The position numbers were made by a program, and so were the translations under genes. From Tyzzerella sp. UBA1042 (GTDB lineage Bacteria; Bacillota; Clostridia; Lachnospirales; Anaerotignaceae), in the NCBI GenBank assembly GCA_002316675.1, contig DCDZ01000009.1, forward strand, positions 1 to 31,367: a stretch of 31,367 nucleotides of DNA, read 5' to 3'. The notes under the pieces were generated by a model that was not told where the DNA came from, did not search any database, and saw only the letters and a list, made by a program, of their open reading frames with translations. Positions 7,625 to 15,606 of the stretch are shown piece after piece (the stretch's first letter is position 1; the number at the start of each line of letters is the position of its first letter).

Positions 7625-8716
7625 CTAGGCCAAAGCCGTTAAAATGGTGCCGCCGCCTACAACCACATCCTCATCATATAGCACCAAGGCCTGCCCGGGC
7701 GTAATTGCTCTCTGGGGTGTGTCAAACACAACACGCACCTGTCCGTCCTCCATAGGATAAACCGTTGCCCACTGCTCCTGCTGACGGTAACGGGTTTTCC
7801 CACGGAACCGCTTTGGTTCCTCTAAGGCTTCAAAAGCAATCCAATTCATATCCCCGGCAAGCAGCTCTTTGGAAAACAATGCAGCTTCCGGTCCTACGGT
7901 AACGGTGTTTTCCGTCATAGATTTTCCGCACACATAAACCGGTTCCCCCATGGCCAAGCCTAGGCCTTTTCTCTGCCCCAAGGTATAGCGCACCGCACCT
8001 GTATGCTGTCCCACAACATTTCCCGCTTGGTCTAAAAAATCGCCGGGGGGATAGTGCTTGCCTGTATAGTCTTCCATAAATTTTGTGTAATCCCCATCGG
8101 GCACAAAGCAAATATCCTGACTGTCATGCTTGCGGGCATTTACAAAATGCAGTTTGTCAGCAATCTCCCGCACCTCTTTTTTATGCAATTCCCCTAAGGG
8201 AAGACGGGTATGGGCCAGCTGCTTTTGGGTCATGGCATACAAGGCATAGCTTTGATCCTTTGTGTCATCCAAGGCTTTTTTCAACAAGTATCGGCCGGTA
8301 TTTTCATCGTGCTCAATCCTTGCATAATGTCCTGTTACCACATAATTTAAGCCCTTGCTCCATGCAAATTGCAGCAGCTTATCAAACTTCATATACCGGT
8401 TGCAGTCAACACAAGGGTTGGGTGTTCCTCCCTCTTCGTAAATGCGAATGAATTTTGCAATAATTTGTTCTTTAAAATCCATTGTAAAATCCGACACCTC
8501 ATAGGGCATATCCAGCTGAAAAGCCACCTCACTGGCGTCATCAATATCTTTTTGGGAGCAGCAGGTACGAAAGCTGCAAAGTCCAATATCCTCATTGCGG
8601 TATAGGCGCATGGTTGTGCCTTCACAATAATATCCATTCTGAATCATTAAATAAGCCGCAATGGAGCTGTCTACGCCACCACTCATGGCTATGAGTGCCT
8701 TCTTTTTCTCTATCAT
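7625..8716 (-). CDS. mnmA: tRNA-specific 2-thiouridylase MnmA
   Basis: MnmA makes 2-thiouridine at wobble position 34 of Lys, Glu and Gln tRNAs, taking sulfur from a cysteine desulfurase. The 363-residue protein has the PP-loop ALIAMSGGVDSSIAAYLM near the N-terminus and the two catalytic cysteines in the motifs GGTPNPCVDCNRYMKF and DSQDICFVPDGDY. It also has GHYARI, DQSYALY and the C-terminal beta-barrel region beginning KVRYTLGQRKGLGL-like (here VRYTLGQRKGLGLAMG). GAGGTG lies about 11 nt before the ATG. It is the first gene of the cluster mnmA, tcdA, desulfurase, ttcA-like. Confidence 0.97.
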   Translation of the reverse strand: MIEKKKALIAMSGGVDSSIAAYLMIQNGYYCEGTTMRLYRNEDIGLCSFRTCCSQKDIDDASEVAFQLDMPYEVSDFTMDFKEQIIAKFIRIYEEGGTPNPCVDCNRYMKFDKLLQFAWSKGLNYVVTGHYARIEHDENTGRYLLKKALDDTKDQSYALYAMTQKQLAHTRLPLGELHKKEVREIADKLHFVNARKHDSQDICFVPDGDYTKFMEDYTGKHYPPGDFLDQAGNVVGQHTGAVRYTLGQRKGLGLAMGEPVYVCGKSMTENTVTVGPEAALFSKELLAGDMNWIAFEALEEPKRFRGKTRYRQQEQWATVYPMEDGQVRVVFDTPQRAITPGQALVLYDEDVVVGGGTILTALA

Positions 8717-8772
8717 GTTTCATCAACACCTCAATCTTTTTCTTAGGCAAATCCTTTTGAAAACGCAAACAT

Positions 8773-8850
8773 GGTCAATCACCATCAAACCGAAATTTGA
8801 CAGTAATTGACCTCTCTTTTATAATACAAAGCTGCCTCTATTCTTCACAA
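8773..8850 (-). promoter_or_regulatory. mnmA promoter with nested inverted repeat in the leader
   Basis: A minus-strand promoter can be drawn as TTGTGA (8845-8850), an 18-nt spacer and TATTAT (8821-8826). Directly after the expected start site lies a 40-nt nested inverted repeat: outer arms GGTCAAT / ATTGACC (8773-8779, 8806-8812) and inner arms TCAAA / TTTGA (8785-8789, 8796-8800), separated by 5-nt symmetric internal loops. It could be an operator or an RNA hairpin. No T-run follows it, so it is not a simple terminator. Confidence 0.5.
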
Positions 8851-8900
8851 AACATCCTCTTTCGTTTTTTCTTTTGTAATAGAATAGCACATTTTTCTGT

Positions 8901-9752
8901 TTATGAATAGCCTAAGTCCTTTTCTGAAAGCATTTCTGCAAAAAAATCCGTCACGATACAAATCAGCTCTATGCGGTAATCCGAAGCACTATGATCCGTT
9001 TTCAAGGAATGTACTGTTAATTGTGTTCCGCCTGCCGCAAGGATCTGCCTTTCAAAAGGATGGCAATGGGAGGATGGAGGCGTATGGCGGTCTAAGGATG
9101 CCTCCACGCAAAGCACAGGCTTTTCTGCCAATTCCTTGGCAATGGTTTCCAGAGGAAATGTGCTTTGGTTTTCTTGTATTTCCTTCAAAAACGATGCAAT
9201 GCTTGCGCCCCGTAGCCAATGGGTGCTTTCCTGCAAAATTGTTGACATGGACTTTCCCGCAAAGGAATTTTCCTCTTGAATTTTATCATATCTGCCGATA
9301 TCACAAGGCATCAGCAAGGCACAGGCCTTAATTTCCTTGCGTTTTGCACTTAATTGCCCGCAGACAAAGCCACCCAAGCTATGCCCTATGGCATAAATAC
9401 GGTCTTTATCAACATCAAAGCCGTCCGTCTGCAACATATACTCCAGCACCGTTTCCGCATCCTCCAAGTTATGCTTTAAGCCATATTCCCCATCACTACC
9501 CCAGCTTCCACTGTAATGAAAGGTCAGCACATGAAAGCCGTCCCGGCGAAGGGCCTGGGCCAAATCCAGATTTTGCTCATTCCCCGGAATGCCGTGGAAT
9601 AATAGAATCAACGGATGCTCTCCGTTGCCCCCGGCGGTATAGAGTGTGGCAAGAAGCCTTCCTCTGGCACCGGGAATGATAATACCATGTTGGTCAGGTC
9701 GATGGGGCACATTTCCATAATGTATTTCTCCATAATTGATTAAGCATTTCAT
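8901..9752 (-). CDS. Alpha/beta hydrolase (dienelactone hydrolase/acyl-peptidase-like)
   Basis: This is a 283-residue serine hydrolase with the complete fold signature. The oxyanion-hole region is LLFHGIPGNEQ, the nucleophile elbow AIGHSLGG, a likely acid in VEASLDRHTPP, and the catalytic histidine probably in LKTDHSASDYR near the C-terminus. There is no signal peptide, so it is cytoplasmic. ATG 9752 is chosen over 9764, because GAGGG lies 5 nt before it. The substrate cannot be told from sequence. It lies between the trans-sulfuration gene and mnmA in the same orientation but with gaps above 100 nt on both sides, so it may be a separate unit. Confidence 0.8.
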   Translation of the reverse strand: MKCLINYGEIHYGNVPHRPDQHGIIIPGARGRLLATLYTAGGNGEHPLILLFHGIPGNEQNLDLAQALRRDGFHVLTFHYSGSWGSDGEYGLKHNLEDAETVLEYMLQTDGFDVDKDRIYAIGHSLGGFVCGQLSAKRKEIKACALLMPCDIGRYDKIQEENSFAGKSMSTILQESTHWLRGASIASFLKEIQENQSTFPLETIAKELAEKPVLCVEASLDRHTPPSSHCHPFERQILAAGGTQLTVHSLKTDHSASDYRIELICIVTDFFAEMLSEKDLGYS

Positions 9753-9881
9753 AGATTCCCTCATTTACTAAGATTATTTCCCATTGCAAACTGCATTTAT
9801 CCGCACAAGAAAATCTATGATTACTTTGGTGTAACTGCTTTTCACCCAAACCCATGGATCAAAGTGAAAACAAAAATCAGT

Positions 9882-11075
9882 TTAGAGTAAATCACATTTT
9901 TCCAGTGCTTGCTTCAAATCCGCAATAATATCTTCCTTCTCCTCAATGCCCACGGAAAAACGGAAGAAGCCGTTTGAAAATGCCTCGGGATATAGATATT
10001 GGCGTTCATCATTCTCGCCTAAAAATACAATCAAGCTTTCATCATGCCCCAAGGAAACGGCAGATGTAATGATTTTTAAATGACTGACAAATTTGTTGTG
10101 GGTATCGTGATCTGTCTTCAAGCCAAAGGAAAGCACTCCGCCGAACCCGGGAGACATTTGCTTCACTGCCACAGCGTGCCCCGGATGGCTCTCCAAGCCA
10201 GGGTAAGCTACAAAGCTGACACAAGGCTGTGCTTCCAGCCATTTTGCCACAGCCAAGGCATTTTCATTATGCTGGCGCATACGCAGAGGCAAGGTGACGG
10301 AGCCTCTCATAATCAGCCATGCATTAAAGGGGCTGATGGCGCCGCCCAAATTGATTTGAGACTGGGCACGGATGATATCCAGATGCTCCGTCTTGCCGAT
10401 AATTGCACCACCCATGGAATCTCCATGGCCGTTAATATACTTTGTTAAGCTCTCAATGGTAAAATCGGCACCCAATGCAATGGGACGCTGATTAAACGGA
10501 GAAGCAAAGGTATTATCCACAGAAAGCAAAGCACCGTTTTTGTGGGCGATGTCTGCAATGGCAGAAATATCCGAAATGGTGAGTGTAGGATTGCCCGGCG
10601 TTTCAATATGAATCAGCTTTGTGTTTGGTTTGATGGCTTCCGCAACATTTGCGGGATCAGAGGTATCCACCAAGGTGGTTTCCACGCCGAATTTGTTATT
10701 AAACAGCTCATGCAATAAACGGTAAGCCGCAATATAAGTGACACTTGAAAAAATTACGTGATCTCCGGAATTGAGCAGTGCAAAAAACAAACCGGATAAT
10801 GCGGCAACACCCGATGCCAAAACAACACAATCCTCGCCGCCTTCTAAGGAAGCAATACGCTCCTGCAAATACTTCTGATTTGTGCCCCCATTACGGGTAT
10901 ACAGATTTCCCCCCGCGCTTGACCAGTTTACATTCGTCGGATCGTACGGAAGGGCGTAGCTGTTGGCCATGGTAATTGGCCTTTTGATTGCACCGCTGTC
11001 TTGATCCACATCATTTCCAACATGAACTGCCCTAGTGGCAAACCCATATTTTTTAAAACCATCTTGATTTTCCAT
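9882..11075 (-). CDS. Cys/Met metabolism PLP-dependent (trans-sulfuration family) enzyme
   Basis: This 397-residue fold-type I PLP enzyme belongs to the MetB/MetC/MGL/O-acetylhomoserine sulfhydrylase family. ATG 11075 is used because GGGGAGG lies 6 nt upstream. Visible motifs are LYTRNGGTNQKYLQERIASLEGG, the cofactor site VLASGVAALSG, IHIETPGNPTL, SVDNTFASPF and the Schiff-base lysine in IESLTKYINGHGDSMGG. The C-terminus FRFSVGIEEKEDIIADL is conserved in the family. Family members include cystathionine gamma-synthase, cystathionine gamma-lyase and methionine gamma-lyase, and sequence alone does not separate them. It follows cysK copy 1 but has its own strong promoter, so it is probably independently controlled. 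A second, clearly different paralogue (mccB) lies at 23625-24782. Confidence 0.88.
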   Translation of the reverse strand: MENQDGFKKYGFATRAVHVGNDVDQDSGAIKRPITMANSYALPYDPTNVNWSSAGGNLYTRNGGTNQKYLQERIASLEGGEDCVVLASGVAALSGLFFALLNSGDHVIFSSVTYIAAYRLLHELFNNKFGVETTLVDTSDPANVAEAIKPNTKLIHIETPGNPTLTISDISAIADIAHKNGALLSVDNTFASPFNQRPIALGADFTIESLTKYINGHGDSMGGAIIGKTEHLDIIRAQSQINLGGAISPFNAWLIMRGSVTLPLRMRQHNENALAVAKWLEAQPCVSFVAYPGLESHPGHAVAVKQMSPGFGGVLSFGLKTDHDTHNKFVSHLKIITSAVSLGHDESLIVFLGENDERQYLYPEAFSNGFFRFSVGIEEKEDIIADLKQALEKCDLL

Positions 11076-11113
11076 TGAGAACCTCCCCATCCGTCCATTA
11101 AAATACTATGTTT

Positions 11114-11149
11114 ATGGTACATATTACCATGGTGTTTCTCACCTGTCAA
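11114..11149 (-). promoter_or_regulatory. Promoter of the trans-sulfuration gene with a palindrome over the -10
   Basis: On the minus strand TTGACA (11144-11149), a 17-nt spacer and TAATAT (11121-11126) form a near-consensus promoter. The -10 box lies inside the inverted repeat ATGGTA-N5-TACCAT (11114-11130). This repeat differs from the AACCTAT-type motif at the cysK promoters, so another regulator may act here. Confidence 0.6.
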
Positions 11150-11180
11150 TGTGCAATGAAAGCACTGAAATTGCGGTTCA

Positions 11181-12113
11181 TTAGTCTGCAAACATTGGTG
11201 TTGAAAGATAACGTTCCCCTGTATCCGGCAGTAATACCACAATGGTTTTTCCTTTGTTTTCAGGGCGTTTTGCCAACTGAATGGCAGCCCATACAGCGGC
11301 GCCGGAGGAAATTCCTACCAATACACCCTCGGAACGGCCAATCTGCTTGCCTGTTGCAAAGGCATCCTCATTTTGAACGGCAATAATTTCATCATAAATT
11401 CCTGTATCCAAGACCTCCGGCACAAAGCCTGCACCAATGCCCTGAATTTTATGGGCACCGGGGGTTCCCTTGCTGAGTACAGGGGAATCCGCAGGTTCAA
11501 CGGCAACCACCTTCACGGCAGAGTTCTTTTTCTTCAAATATGCACCAGCGCCTGTAACGGTTCCGCCTGTGCCTACACCGGCTATAAAAATATCCACATC
11601 TCCATCTGTATCTTCCCAAATTTCAGGGCCTGTTGTAGCTGCGTGAACAGCAGGGTTTGCAGGGTTTACAAACTGCCCCGGCACAAAGCTATTGGGGATT
11701 TCCTTGGAAAGCTCTTCCGCTTTGGCAATGGCACCCTTCATACCCTTGGCCCCATCTGTCAATACCAGCTCGGCACCGTATGCTTTCATCAACTGCCGGC
11801 GCTCCACGCTCATGGTTTCAGGCATTACGATAATAATGCGGTATCCCTTAGCCGCAGCAATGGAAGCCAAGCCAATGCCTGTGTTGCCGGAGGTAGGCTC
11901 AATAATGACGGAATCAGGTTTCAAAAGGCCCTTTTCTTCAGCATCGTCAAGCATACTTTTTGCAATTCTGTCTTTCACGGAGCCTGCGGGGTTAAAATAT
12001 TCCAGCTTGCCAAGAATTTTTGCTTTAAGCCCGAATTCCTTTTCAACACCTGTCAGCTCTAATAACGGTGTTTTTCCAACCAATTGCTCTGCAGAAGTAT
12101 AAATTTTACTCAT
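11181..12113 (-). CDS. cysK: Cysteine synthase A, O-acetylserine sulfhydrylase (copy 1)
   Basis: The enzyme makes cysteine from O-acetylserine and sulfide. It is a 310-residue fold-type II PLP protein with start ATG 12113, 8 nt after GGAGG. The PLP lysine is in YFNPAGSVKDRIAK, the substrate loop is EPTSGNTGIGLASIA, and the phosphate-binding loop is GVGTGGTVTGAG. SGAAVWAAIQLA and the C-terminal LPDTGERYLST are family hallmarks. It is divergent from the Rrf2 regulator gene, with motifs shared by both promoters. In Bacillus and Staphylococcus CysK physically complexes with the Rrf2 protein CymR and acts as its co-sensor, so this copy is the more likely regulatory partner (inference). A closely similar copy is at 26568-27497. 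Confidence 0.95.
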   Translation of the reverse strand: MSKIYTSAEQLVGKTPLLELTGVEKEFGLKAKILGKLEYFNPAGSVKDRIAKSMLDDAEEKGLLKPDSVIIEPTSGNTGIGLASIAAAKGYRIIIVMPETMSVERRQLMKAYGAELVLTDGAKGMKGAIAKAEELSKEIPNSFVPGQFVNPANPAVHAATTGPEIWEDTDGDVDIFIAGVGTGGTVTGAGAYLKKKNSAVKVVAVEPADSPVLSKGTPGAHKIQGIGAGFVPEVLDTGIYDEIIAVQNEDAFATGKQIGRSEGVLVGISSGAAVWAAIQLAKRPENKGKTIVVLLPDTGERYLSTPMFAD

Positions 12114-12221
12114 AATAAATTCCTCCATTCACATAAATGCTATTGATATATTGTCAGCTTTCAAAATTCCTTATGCAACATAAAAAAATAATATCAATTC
12201 CATAATACCAATTTATTTAGT

Positions 12222-12264
12222 AGGTTTATAGGTATAATATACCTTTCCCCTATTTTTGTCAATA
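12222..12264 (-). promoter_or_regulatory. cysK copy 1 promoter with overlapping Rrf2-type operator candidates
   Basis: On the minus strand TTGACA (12257-12262), exactly 17 nt and TATTAT (12234-12239). The -10 lies in the near-perfect palindrome AGGTATAATATACCT (12230-12244), preceded on the plus strand by TAGGTTTATAGGT, two tandem half-sites. The -35 is embedded in CCTATTTTTGTCAATAG, which resembles the site at the importer promoter. A repressor bound here would block polymerase directly. Confidence 0.65.
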
Positions 12265-12294
12265 GAAAAAGTGGCTTTTCAGTAAATATTTTAT

Positions 12295-12328
12295 TTGCTT
12301 TCCTATTTACCCTATTGTATAATAGGTT
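12295..12328 (+). promoter_or_regulatory. Promoter of the Rrf2 regulator with self-operator
   Basis: TTGCTT (12295-12300), a 17-nt spacer and a perfect TATAAT (12318-12323). The -10 lies within the inverted repeat ACCCTAT-N6-ATAGGTT (12309-12328; perfect core CCTATT-N4-AATAGG at 12311-12326). The position suggests autorepression. Confidence 0.7.
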
Positions 12329-12347
12329 AAAGCTTGGAGGGATTCTT

Positions 12348-12776
12348 ATGATGATTTCAACAAAAGGAAGATATGCTTTGCGCGTTATGATAGACTTGGC
12401 GGAACACCCGGGGGTTTCTATCCCCTTGAAGGAAATTGCGGAACGCCAAGAAATTTCCGAGAAATATTTAGAAATAATCTTAAAATCATTGGTGCGTGAA
12501 AAATTTTTGATCGGTCAGCGGGGAAAAGGCGGCGGGTATCGCCTGAGCAAAGCACCGGAAGCCTATACCGTGGGCAGTATTTTACGTTTAACAGAAGGGA
12601 GTCTTGCCCCTGTTGCGTGCTTAAACGAAAAGTCTGAGCAATGCACCCGTATGCATGATTGCCGCACCCTTTCCATGTGGCAAGGGCTAGACAAGCTGAT
12701 CACCGACTATCTGGATAGTATCACCATTGCAGATTTAATAGCTGCCTACCAGCCCGGAGATAATTATGTGATATAA
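12348..12776 (+). CDS. Rrf2-family transcriptional regulator (CymR/IscR-like)
   Basis: This 142-residue winged-helix regulator is the only convincing plus-strand gene. The start is the first of two adjacent ATGs after GGAGGGATTCTT. The N-terminal DNA-binding domain carries the Rrf2 signature (MISTKGRYALRVMIDLAEH, IPLKEIAERQEISEKYLEIILKSL, GKGGGYRLSKAPE). A downstream loop has three cysteines, CLNEKSEQCTRMHDC, resembling the Fe-S ligand loop of IscR, whereas B. subtilis CymR has no such cluster. It is therefore a candidate Fe-S or redox-aware regulator of cysteine genes. It is divergent from cysK copy 1. Palindromes related to the one over its own -10 occur at both cysK promoters and at the cysteine importer promoter, suggesting a local regulon (inference). 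Confidence 0.9.
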   Translation: MMISTKGRYALRVMIDLAEHPGVSIPLKEIAERQEISEKYLEIILKSLVREKFLIGQRGKGGGYRLSKAPEAYTVGSILRLTEGSLAPVACLNEKSEQCTRMHDCRTLSMWQGLDKLITDYLDSITIADLIAAYQPGDNYVI

Positions 12777-12844
12777 TACCTTTTCTTAACAAATCTTGGT
12801 TTTCTCATGATATTTCGGAAAATACGCAAAGAAAAAGCATAAGG

Positions 12845-12898
12845 CCGCCTGTGTTGTGAAAAATGCAAATTACATTTGCCGCAGCATAGGCGGTTTTT
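12845..12898 (+). terminator. Intrinsic terminator downstream of the Rrf2 gene
   Basis: The arms CCGCCTGTGTTG and CAGCATAGGCGG (about 12845-12856 and 12882-12893) pair with a few wobbles and are followed by TTTTT at 12894-12898 on the plus strand. Confidence 0.75.
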
Positions 12899-12956
12899 CT
12901 TTGGTTGAACCCTTTTCAGCACGTTATTTAAAAAAGGGATTCCTTTCGTTTGTATT

Positions 12957-12996
12957 GAAAAGACACGGCTCTTCCCTGATGAAGCCGTGTCTTTTT
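12957..12996 (-). terminator. Bidirectional terminator downstream of the aminotransferase
   Basis: Perfect stem AAAAGACACGGCT / AGCCGTGTCTTTT (12957-12970 and 12983-12995) with A/T runs on both sides. It lies about 85 nt past the aminotransferase stop and separates the convergent Rrf2 gene from the nine-gene operon. A second small hairpin, ACGGC-TGC-GCCGT, lies beside it near 13004-13016. Confidence 0.8.
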
Positions 12997-13079
12997 ATAA
13001 AAACGGCTGCGCCGTTCTTTGCTGCTGCTTATAAAAATGAAAGAAATGTTTCTTGTTTTGCCCACCAAAGCCTCAAAAC

Positions 13080-14252
13080 TTATCTCTTTTTTGCGGAAAT
13101 TTTTTTGCGCAAATCCGCCAAACGATTCAAAGCTTCGTTCAAAGTATCCTCTTTTTTTGCAAAATGCAGGCGAATTAAATGGTTTACATCCTCTTTAAAG
13201 AAGCTGGAGCCAGGCACTGCACCAACGCCAACCTTTTGTGCCAGCACCTCACAGAATTCCAAATCACTTTCATATCCAAACTCGGAAATATCCAGCATAA
13301 CGTAATATGCACCTTGGGGCTTTGTATGGATAATATTCAAATCCTCCAGGCCGTTCAAAAAAAGGTCCCGCTTTCTTGTATACACGTTACGAAGCTCGTC
13401 ATAATATGCATCGCCAAAACGCAGTCCCGTTACGGCAGCCTCCTGCAAGGGCGCCGCCGCACCAACGGTTAAGAAATCATGCACTTTTTTGGCCACCTCA
13501 ATAATTTCTGGGGGCGCAATCACATAGCCCAAACGCCAGCCGGTAATGGAATATGTTTTCGATAAAGAACTGCAGGAAATGGTACGTTCCCACATACCGG
13601 GCAAGGATGCAAAATATATATGCTTATGGGGTTCGTAAACAATATGCTCATACACCTCATCTGTAATGACAAAAGCGTCATACTTTTCAGCCAGATCAGC
13701 AATTACCTTTAATTCTTCATAAGTAAATACCTTGCCGCTGGGGTTAGAAGGGTTGCAAAGAATCAAAGCCTTAGGCTTTTGTTGGAACGCAGCCTCCAAC
13801 TCCTCGGGATTAAAATTAAATTCCGGGGGATACAAAGGAACATAAATAGGCTCCGCACCGCAGAGAATGGTATCCGCCCCATAGTTTTCATAAAACGGGG
13901 AGAATACAATCACTTTGTCTCCCGGATTTGCTACAGTCATCATAGCAACCATCATGGCTTCCGTACTGCCGCAGGTAACAACCACTTCCCCATTGGGGTC
14001 GATTGTTCTCCCCATGAGTTTGGATTGCTTTTCAGCCAATGCCTCTCTGAAATTCTGGGCACCCCATGTGATGGAATACTGATGGAAGTCCTCGTTGGAA
14101 ACTTGGGCCAAACGTTCCAGAATTTCCTTGGGAGGATTAAAATCAGGAAAGCCCTGAGAGAGATTCACGGCATTATATTTCATTGAAATTCTTGTCATTC
14201 GGCGAATGACAGAATCGGTAAAGGTTTTTGTTCTTTTTGAAAGTTCCGGCAT
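13080..14252 (-). CDS. Class I/II aminotransferase, YbdL/methionine-aminotransferase-like
   Basis: This is a 390-residue PLP-dependent aminotransferase. ATG 14252 (MPELSKRTKTFTDSVI) follows AAGGAGATGTAAGT; an upstream ATG at 14300 has no site. Diagnostic stretches are NAVNLSQGFPDFNPP, FHQYSITWGAQNFREALAEK, VTCGSTEAMMVAM, NPSNPSGKVF, ITDEVYEHIVYE and the PLP lysine in SSLSKTYSITGWRLGYV. These match the subgroup that contains E. coli YbdL (methionine aminotransferase) and kynurenine aminotransferases, which favour methionine and aromatic substrates. It is the last gene of the metQNI/oxidoreductase/CoA-ligase operon, 25 nt after the ligase. It would supply the 2-oxoacid, for methionine 4-methylthio-2-oxobutyrate. 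The substrate is inferred from family and context. Confidence 0.88.
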   Translation of the reverse strand: MPELSKRTKTFTDSVIRRMTRISMKYNAVNLSQGFPDFNPPKEILERLAQVSNEDFHQYSITWGAQNFREALAEKQSKLMGRTIDPNGEVVVTCGSTEAMMVAMMTVANPGDKVIVFSPFYENYGADTILCGAEPIYVPLYPPEFNFNPEELEAAFQQKPKALILCNPSNPSGKVFTYEELKVIADLAEKYDAFVITDEVYEHIVYEPHKHIYFASLPGMWERTISCSSLSKTYSITGWRLGYVIAPPEIIEVAKKVHDFLTVGAAAPLQEAAVTGLRFGDAYYDELRNVYTRKRDLFLNGLEDLNIIHTKPQGAYYVMLDISEFGYESDLEFCEVLAQKVGVGAVPGSSFFKEDVNHLIRLHFAKKEDTLNEALNRLADLRKKISAKKR

Positions 14253-14277
14253 ACTTACATCTCCTTCAATCTTCTTT

Positions 14278-15594
14278 TTACTTACGTTCGTCGATAACAC
14301 GCTTTGACTTATGTTCGGAGCGGGTGTTTAAGCCTCCGTCGGGATGTACCTTCACGCCATGGGGCTTTACGCCGATTCTCGCCTTTAATGCATCGGAAAC
14401 CGTTGCCGCAACCTTTTCATCCGCCTCTGTATTGTCTGCGCTACGCTCAATTTCAACGTCATACTTGCAGGTATAGTTTTCCTCAAAAATACGCACAAGA
14501 TACTCCCCTGTGATGCCTTTTAAATTACGAACAACAGCTTCAATATCGCTGGGGAAAACATTCACGGCAGATACAATAAACATATCGTCTTTTCTTCCGT
14601 TAACATGGATTCTGCCATGGGTACGTCCACAGGAGCAAGGTGTATTATCAATCCAACCAATATCGCCGGTACGGAAACGCAGAAGGGGTCTTGCGTGCTT
14701 ACGCAGGGTTGTAAATACAAGCTCACCCACTTCACCCGCAGGCAAAACTTCCCCCGTATTCAGGTCAATGGTTTCCACCAAAATATGATCCTCTGCAATA
14801 TGTAAACCATCCTTTGCCTCACACATCGCGGCACAAGCACCAAAAATATCGGAAAGGCCGTAGAAGTCAAAAACCTCGGCACCCCATAAATCTTCAATGG
14901 CTTTTCTGGTGGAGTCAATGGATCCGCCAAGCTCACCCGCAACAATAATCTTTTTGATTGCCAAATCCTTTTTGGGATCAATGCCGTTTTTAATTGCCGT
15001 TTCTCCCAACTGCCAAGCATAGGAAGGGCTGGTCCAAATAATGGTTGGACGATAGGTTTTTAAAACATACAGCAATCTTTCGCTGGGTAATGTTCCGCCC
15101 CAGATACACAGGGCACCAAGGTTTTGTGCGCCGATAACGTCAGGGCCGCCCACATAAAGGGAAAAATTCAAGGCATGAATGTAACGGTCATTGGGTCTCA
15201 TGCCGATCTGCCAGAACCAACGGCTTTCTGTATTCTGAAATTCATCAAAATCCTTTTTTGTAAAGGGGCTCATGGTTGGAACACCTGTGGAGCCCGAGGA
15301 GGTGGAAATAAAAACAACGTCCTCTTCAGGAACTGCGGCAAGCTCTCCCAAAAAGGATCCTACCCCTTGTGTATCCCGCTGTGTTTTTTTATCAATAAAG
15401 GGAAGCTTTTGAATATCCGATAGCTTCTGAATATCCTCCGGTTTTACCCCTGCTTCATCAAAGGATCTTTTATAATACGGCGCATTTTCATATGCAAACC
15501 GAACAATTTCTTGTAAATCCGCAAGCTGACGTTTTTCCAGCTCTGCTCTTGGCAATGTTTCCAGCTCTTCATTCCAATATTTTTTATAACTCAT
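14278..15594 (-). CDS. Phenylacetate-CoA ligase (PaaK)-family AMP-forming acyl-CoA ligase
   Basis: This 438-residue adenylate-forming ligase begins MSYKKYWNEELETLPRAEL, the usual PaaK start, after AGGAGGAGAAAACC. The AMP-binding P-loop is STSSGSTGVPTMSPFT. LRFRTGDIGWI and CSCGRTHGRIHVNGRKDDMF mark the hinge and C-terminal region. PaaK enzymes join an aryl or short acid to CoA with ATP. In fermentation clusters with a 2-oxoacid oxidoreductase, homologues may act on the acyl-CoA product, possibly in the ATP-yielding direction (inference). It is followed 25 nt on by the aminotransferase and preceded by the oxidoreductase beta subunit (12 nt). The acid cannot be read from sequence: 3-methylthiopropionate, phenylacetate and branched-chain acids are all possible. 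Confidence 0.9.
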   Translation of the reverse strand: MSYKKYWNEELETLPRAELEKRQLADLQEIVRFAYENAPYYKRSFDEAGVKPEDIQKLSDIQKLPFIDKKTQRDTQGVGSFLGELAAVPEEDVVFISTSSGSTGVPTMSPFTKKDFDEFQNTESRWFWQIGMRPNDRYIHALNFSLYVGGPDVIGAQNLGALCIWGGTLPSERLLYVLKTYRPTIIWTSPSYAWQLGETAIKNGIDPKKDLAIKKIIVAGELGGSIDSTRKAIEDLWGAEVFDFYGLSDIFGACAAMCEAKDGLHIAEDHILVETIDLNTGEVLPAGEVGELVFTTLRKHARPLLRFRTGDIGWIDNTPCSCGRTHGRIHVNGRKDDMFIVSAVNVFPSDIEAVVRNLKGITGEYLVRIFEENYTCKYDVEIERSADNTEADEKVAATVSDALKARIGVKPHGVKVHPDGGLNTRSEHKSKRVIDERK

Positions 15595-15606
15595 GGTTTT
15601 CTCCTC

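Noticed and set aside
9840..9871. Inverted repeat TTTTCAC/GTGAAAA after the trans-sulfuration gene as a terminator
   Set aside because: The stem is only 7 bp with a long loop and no T-run, so it is too weak to call.
12114..12230. Cys leader peptide upstream of cysK copy 1
   Set aside because: Short frames here (for example ATG at about 12201) have no ribosome binding site and no Cys codon cluster, and no terminator is present.
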